From: Deltaproteobacteria bacterium
GTDB lineage: Bacteria; Desulfobacterota; Desulfarculia; Desulfarculales; Desulfarculaceae
DNA: 8,385 bases
Assembly: GCA_021815655.1 (NCBI GenBank)
Contig: JAKAGJ010000058.1
Span: 1 to 8,385 of the forward strand
Direction: 5' to 3'
Shown here one piece after another: positions 5,595 through 8,385 of the stretch. How positions within the stretch are numbered: position 1 is the stretch's first letter; every line of letters begins with the position of its first letter. Position numbers and translations under genes: made by a program. The notes beneath the pieces are model-generated. The model was not told the origin of the DNA. It did not search any database and was given only the letters and a program-made list of their open reading frames with translations.

Positions 5595-8062
5595 GGCTTA
5601 TCTCCTTCCGCGCCCGCCAGCGGCAGGCGCAAGAGCACCGTGGTCCCCCGTCCCGGGGCCGAGCTGATGGCAAGCTCGCCACCCGCCAGGGCCGCCCGTT
5701 CCTGCATGCCGGCCAGGCCCCAGCCGCCCTGGCCGGAAAAGGGCTGGCGCTCGAAACCCCGGCCGTCGTCGGAAACTTTGAGCGCCAGCCAGCCGCCCCG
5801 CACCTCCAGGCTCACCTCCACCGCCGAGGCCTCGGCGTGGCGGGCCACGTTGGTCAGGGCCTCCTGGGCCACGCGGTAGGCGGCAATGGCCCGCACCCCC
5901 CGGATAAGGGGCACCTGGCGCAGGAGGAAGCGGCAGAGGATGCCGGTGCGCTTTTCGAAATCGCCGGTGTACCACTCCAGGGCGTCCACCAGGCCCAGGT
6001 CGTCCAGCACCGCCGGCCGCAGGCGGGTGGCGATGGAGCGCACGTCGGTGATGGTGCGGTCGATGAGATCGCACATGCTTCCGGCCCGCTCCGAGGCCTT
6101 GCCGTCGCTTTCGCCCAGGCGCCGTTGCAGCCAGGCGGCGTCTATGCGCAGGGCCGTGAGCACCTGGCCCAGCTCGTCGTGCAGCTCCCGCGCTATGGCC
6201 GTGCGCTCCTTTTCCTGGCTGGCCAGGATCATGCCCGACAGCCGGCGCTGGTCCTCCTGGGCCTGTTTGATCTCGCTGATGTCCAGGGAGACGCTCCACA
6301 GGGCGACCACGCCGCCGTCCTCGGCCTGAATGGGGAACTTCACCGAGAGATAGGTGCGCGGGGCGCCGTCCTGGCCGATCACCTCCTCGAACTGCCGCGG
6401 CCCGCCGCTGGCCAGGGCCTCGCGTTCGTGGCGGTCGAACTGCTCGGCCAGCCCGGGGTCGAAGACTTCCGCGTCCCGGCGCCCCTTGACCTGCTCCAGG
6501 CTTTTGGCCAGCACGGCCTCGAAGCGGGAGTTGACCAGGAGGTAGCGGCGCTCTTGGTCCTTCATGTAGACCACCGCCGGGGTGTAGGCCAGGAAGCTCA
6601 TCACCTCGCGGGTGCGCTCGGCCACCTGGCGCTCCAGGTCCTTGGAATAGCGGCTGAGCTGCTCCTGGGCCAGACGCAGTTGCTCCTCGGCCCGCTTGCG
6701 CTGGGTGATGTCCACCACCACCGCCAGGGAGCGCTGGATGTAGCCCTGGGCGTCGCGCTCGGCGATGGCCGAGAGCAGCACGTCCATGAGCGCGCCGTCC
6801 TTGCGCACCAACTGGTAGGGCACGTCGCGCAGCCAGCCGGTGCGGAAGAACAGGGGCTGGTTGCGCTGGTGGTACTGCTGGCGCGACTGGGGGCTCAGGA
6901 AGTCGGTGAGCGGCTGGCCGATGACCTCCTCGGGAGCGTAGCCCAGGGCCTCGCACCAGTGGTCGCTGACGCTGACCAGGCGCCCCTGGTGGTCGATGGA
7001 GTGCAGCATGCCGGGGGTGTGCTGGTAGAGGTTGCGGTAGCGCTCCTCGCTGCGCCGGAGCTCCACCTCGGCGCTGGTGCGGCGCTGTATCTCGTTGTTG
7101 GCCCGGCGGTTGAGATAGCCCGCCGCCAGGCCGGCCAGCAGGCACAGGCTGACCACCAACAGTCCCGTGGTCTTGATGAGGGGGTCGAAAAGCCCCTCGC
7201 GCACCTGCTCCAGCTCCTGCAGGTGGATGACCTTCCAGCCGGGCTGGCTGTCCAGCTCGCGGGAATAGACCAGGTAGCGCTTGCCCCGGCGGTCCACCAC
7301 CTGCTCGTTGTCCAGCACCCGGCTGCCCCCCCAGGTCCAGGGGCCCTCCCCGAACTGGCGGGACTCGCTCAAGGCCTCCTCCTCCTCGGTGGTGAGCGGG
7401 TTCAGGCTGGTGAAGAGCCAGTCCGGCCGGTTGGCCCCGAAGATCACCCCGAAGGGGCCGGCCAGCAGGGTCACGCCCTCGTCGGAGGAGCCCAGGATGT
7501 CCTTTTCCATCAGCTCGATGGAAGCCTTGATAACCACCACCCCCACCGGCGTCTCATCCTGGGGGGCGTAGACCGGATAGCTCGAGTAGGCCCCGCGCTT
7601 CTTGGAGGTCATGCCCATGGCCAGGTAGTTGGAGGCCAGCCCTTTCATGGCTTGCAGGAAATAGGGGCGGAAGGAGAAATTTTCGCCCACGAAGGAGTCG
7701 ATGGCGAAACGGTTGCTGGAGGCGATGGTGGTGCCGCTTTGGTCCAGGAGGTAGATCACGTCCTCCTCCAGGGCGCCGCGCACCAGGTCCAGGAGCAGGT
7801 TGGCCCGCTCCAGGGTCTCGGGGCCGGGATGGGTCAAGGCGCGCTGAATCTCGGGCAGGCCGGCCAGGATGCGCACCGGCTTGAGGTTGCCGGCCAGGAA
7901 GGCCTCGATCTGGTTCTTGACCGTCACGGTGTACAGGGAGGCCCGCCGCCGGGCCAACAGGGACTCTGACTCGCTCAGGGAGAAGAAATAGTAGAACCCG
8001 CTGACCGTGATGGAGATCAGGGCCAGCAGCGTCAGCACCAGGATGATGGAGCGCAGCCTCAT
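5591..8062 (-). CDS. Membrane sensor histidine kinase: DctB-like double cache, two PAS, HisKA_3, HATPase_c
   Basis: An 823-residue inner-membrane kinase. Domains in order: TM1 (about 5-27); periplasmic double cache domain (about 40-285); TM2 (about 296-316); PAS1 (about 340-455) ending DITQRK; a coiled segment (455-486); PAS2 (about 487-600) ending DISEIKQ; HisKA_3 with phospho-acceptor His628 in ARELHDELGQ; HATPase_c with N-box Asn738 (EALTNVARHA), G1 DDGRGF (765-770) and G2 GWGLAGM (780-786). The cache domain resembles C4-dicarboxylate sensor DctB in both lobes: ASSNR, SFVGENFSFRPYF, SSYPV and GVVVIK in the first, and NRPDW with SLNPLT in the second. The kinase core is NarX/DegS-like, not DctB-like, and fits the LuxR-type partner. 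The ATG is preceded by GAGGA at good spacing and leads straight into TM1. Confidence 0.93.
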   Translation of the reverse strand: MRLRSIILVLTLLALISITVSGFYYFFSLSESESLLARRRASLYTVTVKNQIEAFLAGNLKPVRILAGLPEIQRALTHPGPETLERANLLLDLVRGALEEDVIYLLDQSGTTIASSNRFAIDSFVGENFSFRPYFLQAMKGLASNYLAMGMTSKKRGAYSSYPVYAPQDETPVGVVVIKASIELMEKDILGSSDEGVTLLAGPFGVIFGANRPDWLFTSLNPLTTEEEEALSESRQFGEGPWTWGGSRVLDNEQVVDRRGKRYLVYSRELDSQPGWKVIHLQELEQVREGLFDPLIKTTGLLVVSLCLLAGLAAGYLNRRANNEIQRRTSAEVELRRSEERYRNLYQHTPGMLHSIDHQGRLVSVSDHWCEALGYAPEEVIGQPLTDFLSPQSRQQYHQRNQPLFFRTGWLRDVPYQLVRKDGALMDVLLSAIAERDAQGYIQRSLAVVVDITQRKRAEEQLRLAQEQLSRYSKDLERQVAERTREVMSFLAYTPAVVYMKDQERRYLLVNSRFEAVLAKSLEQVKGRRDAEVFDPGLAEQFDRHEREALASGGPRQFEEVIGQDGAPRTYLSVKFPIQAEDGGVVALWSVSLDISEIKQAQEDQRRLSGMILASQEKERTAIARELHDELGQVLTALRIDAAWLQRRLGESDGKASERAGSMCDLIDRTITDVRSIATRLRPAVLDDLGLVDALEWYTGDFEKRTGILCRFLLRQVPLIRGVRAIAAYRVAQEALTNVARHAEASAVEVSLEVRGGWLALKVSDDGRGFERQPFSGQGGWGLAGMQERAALAGGELAISSAPGRGTTVLLRLPLAGAEGDKP

Positions 8063-8131
8063 GGCGTTCCTCGCCCGCTGGCGCGGGGGTGGCGGGCAAC
8101 GGCGTTTCGGGGAGGGCCGGTTGGCTGCTAG

Positions 8132-8159
8132 AGTATCACCGCCGGCCCGGCGGCGACAA
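8132..8159 (-). promoter_or_regulatory. Candidate promoter for the kinase-regulator pair
   Basis: On the minus strand TTGTCG (8159-8154) is followed after 16 bases by GATACT (8137-8132), four of six matches to each sigma70 element; a TG-N-TACTCT reading of the same bases would give an extended -10. The spacer is exactly filled by a 15-base inverted repeat, CCGCCGG-G-CCGGCGG (8153-8139), which could be an operator. It would give a leader of roughly 60 bases before the kinase ATG. Consensus matches this short occur by chance, so this is tentative. Confidence 0.33.
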
Positions 8160-8186
8160 GTTGGGCCTGCCCCCGTGGCGGCCGGG

Positions 8187-8384
8187 CTAGGTCTGCCGTG
8201 GGCCGCCCGGGCCGGAGAGGGTGCCCCATAGGCCGCCAGCCACGATCAGGCCGCCATAAACCATATGGGTGGAGGTAAACGGCTCATGCAGGGCCAGGGC
8301 GCCCAGCAGCGCCCCGTAGAGGGGCAGGGTGTTGTAGAAGACCATGGCCCCGCCGGCGCTCAATATCTGCACCGCCCGGTTCCA
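8187..8384 (-). CDS. EamA/DMT-family transporter, C-terminal fragment (cut by window edge)
   Basis: The last 65 residues of an inner-membrane transporter, reading WNRAVQILSAGGAMVFYNTLPLYG from the edge; an apparent GTG start at 8372 is an internal Val codon, because the frame stays open to the edge. The pattern of a helix with GGAMVFYNTLPLYGALLGALAL, then HEPFT, then a final helix YGGLIVAGGLWGTL matches the end of the second EamA repeat, where a Glu-Pro pair precedes the last membrane segment. The family exports or exchanges metabolites and amino acids; the substrate cannot be told. It ends at TAG. It lies on the same strand, 124 bases upstream of the kinase gene, with no terminator seen in between; a functional link is unproven. 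Confidence 0.82.
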   Translation of the reverse strand, partial: WNRAVQILSAGGAMVFYNTLPLYGALLGALALHEPFTSTHMVYGGLIVAGGLWGTLSGPGGPRQT

Positions 8385-8385
8385 G

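Noticed and set aside
5837..7969. A 710-codon open frame on the plus strand opposite the kinase gene
   Set aside because: Its translation is dominated by Gly, Ala, His, Gln and Leu with no recognisable domain. The minus-strand frame has intact kinase, PAS and cache motifs. It is a by-product of high GC content in antisense.
8139..8153. The inverted repeat after the EamA gene as its transcription terminator
   Set aside because: The centre is a single base, so a hairpin would need to lose stem pairs, and no T-run follows on the minus strand. An operator-like or chance palindrome is likelier.

Overview
The window is GC-rich and almost entirely coded on the minus strand, with strongly GC-biased third codon positions. 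Protein style and gene content (Liv-type transporter of a Desulfobacterota-like flavour, cache/PAS sensor kinase) suggest a Gram-negative, GC-rich deltaproteobacterium-type organism. That assignment is an impression from the sequences, not a measured one.

Layout, read in the direction of minus-strand transcription (right to left): the C-terminal end of an EamA/DMT-family membrane transporter (8187-8384, cut by the window edge); a 124-base gap with a candidate promoter; a sensor histidine kinase of 823 residues (5591-8062) overlapping by ATGA a NarL/FixJ-type response regulator (4959-5594); a 149-base gap with a candidate promoter, an AT-rich block and a leader hairpin; then a complete ABC transporter of the branched-chain amino acid (HAAT/Liv) family in the classic order livK-livH-livM-livG-livF (4809 down to 130). 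A GC-rich hairpin without a U-tract sits between the binding-protein gene and the permease genes. At the far left, an intrinsic terminator points rightward and closes an unidentified plus-strand gene that converges on livF.

How it may work together: the kinase has a periplasmic double cache domain that looks like that of the C4-dicarboxylate sensor DctB, two PAS domains and a HisKA_3/HATPase_c core. It would phosphorylate the LuxR-type regulator encoded next to it, which is well placed to control the transporter just downstream on the same strand. Two independent hand alignments suggest the ligand may not be an ordinary alpha-amino acid. The binding protein lacks the Glu that binds the amino group in LivJ/LivK, and the sensor has Lys where amino-acid-binding cache domains have Asp. 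The window therefore may hold a sensing-and-uptake module for a carboxylate that would be auto-annotated as 'branched-chain amino acid transport'. No mobile elements, CRISPR arrays, tRNAs or rRNAs were seen. There is no gene-free stretch longer than 300 bases.
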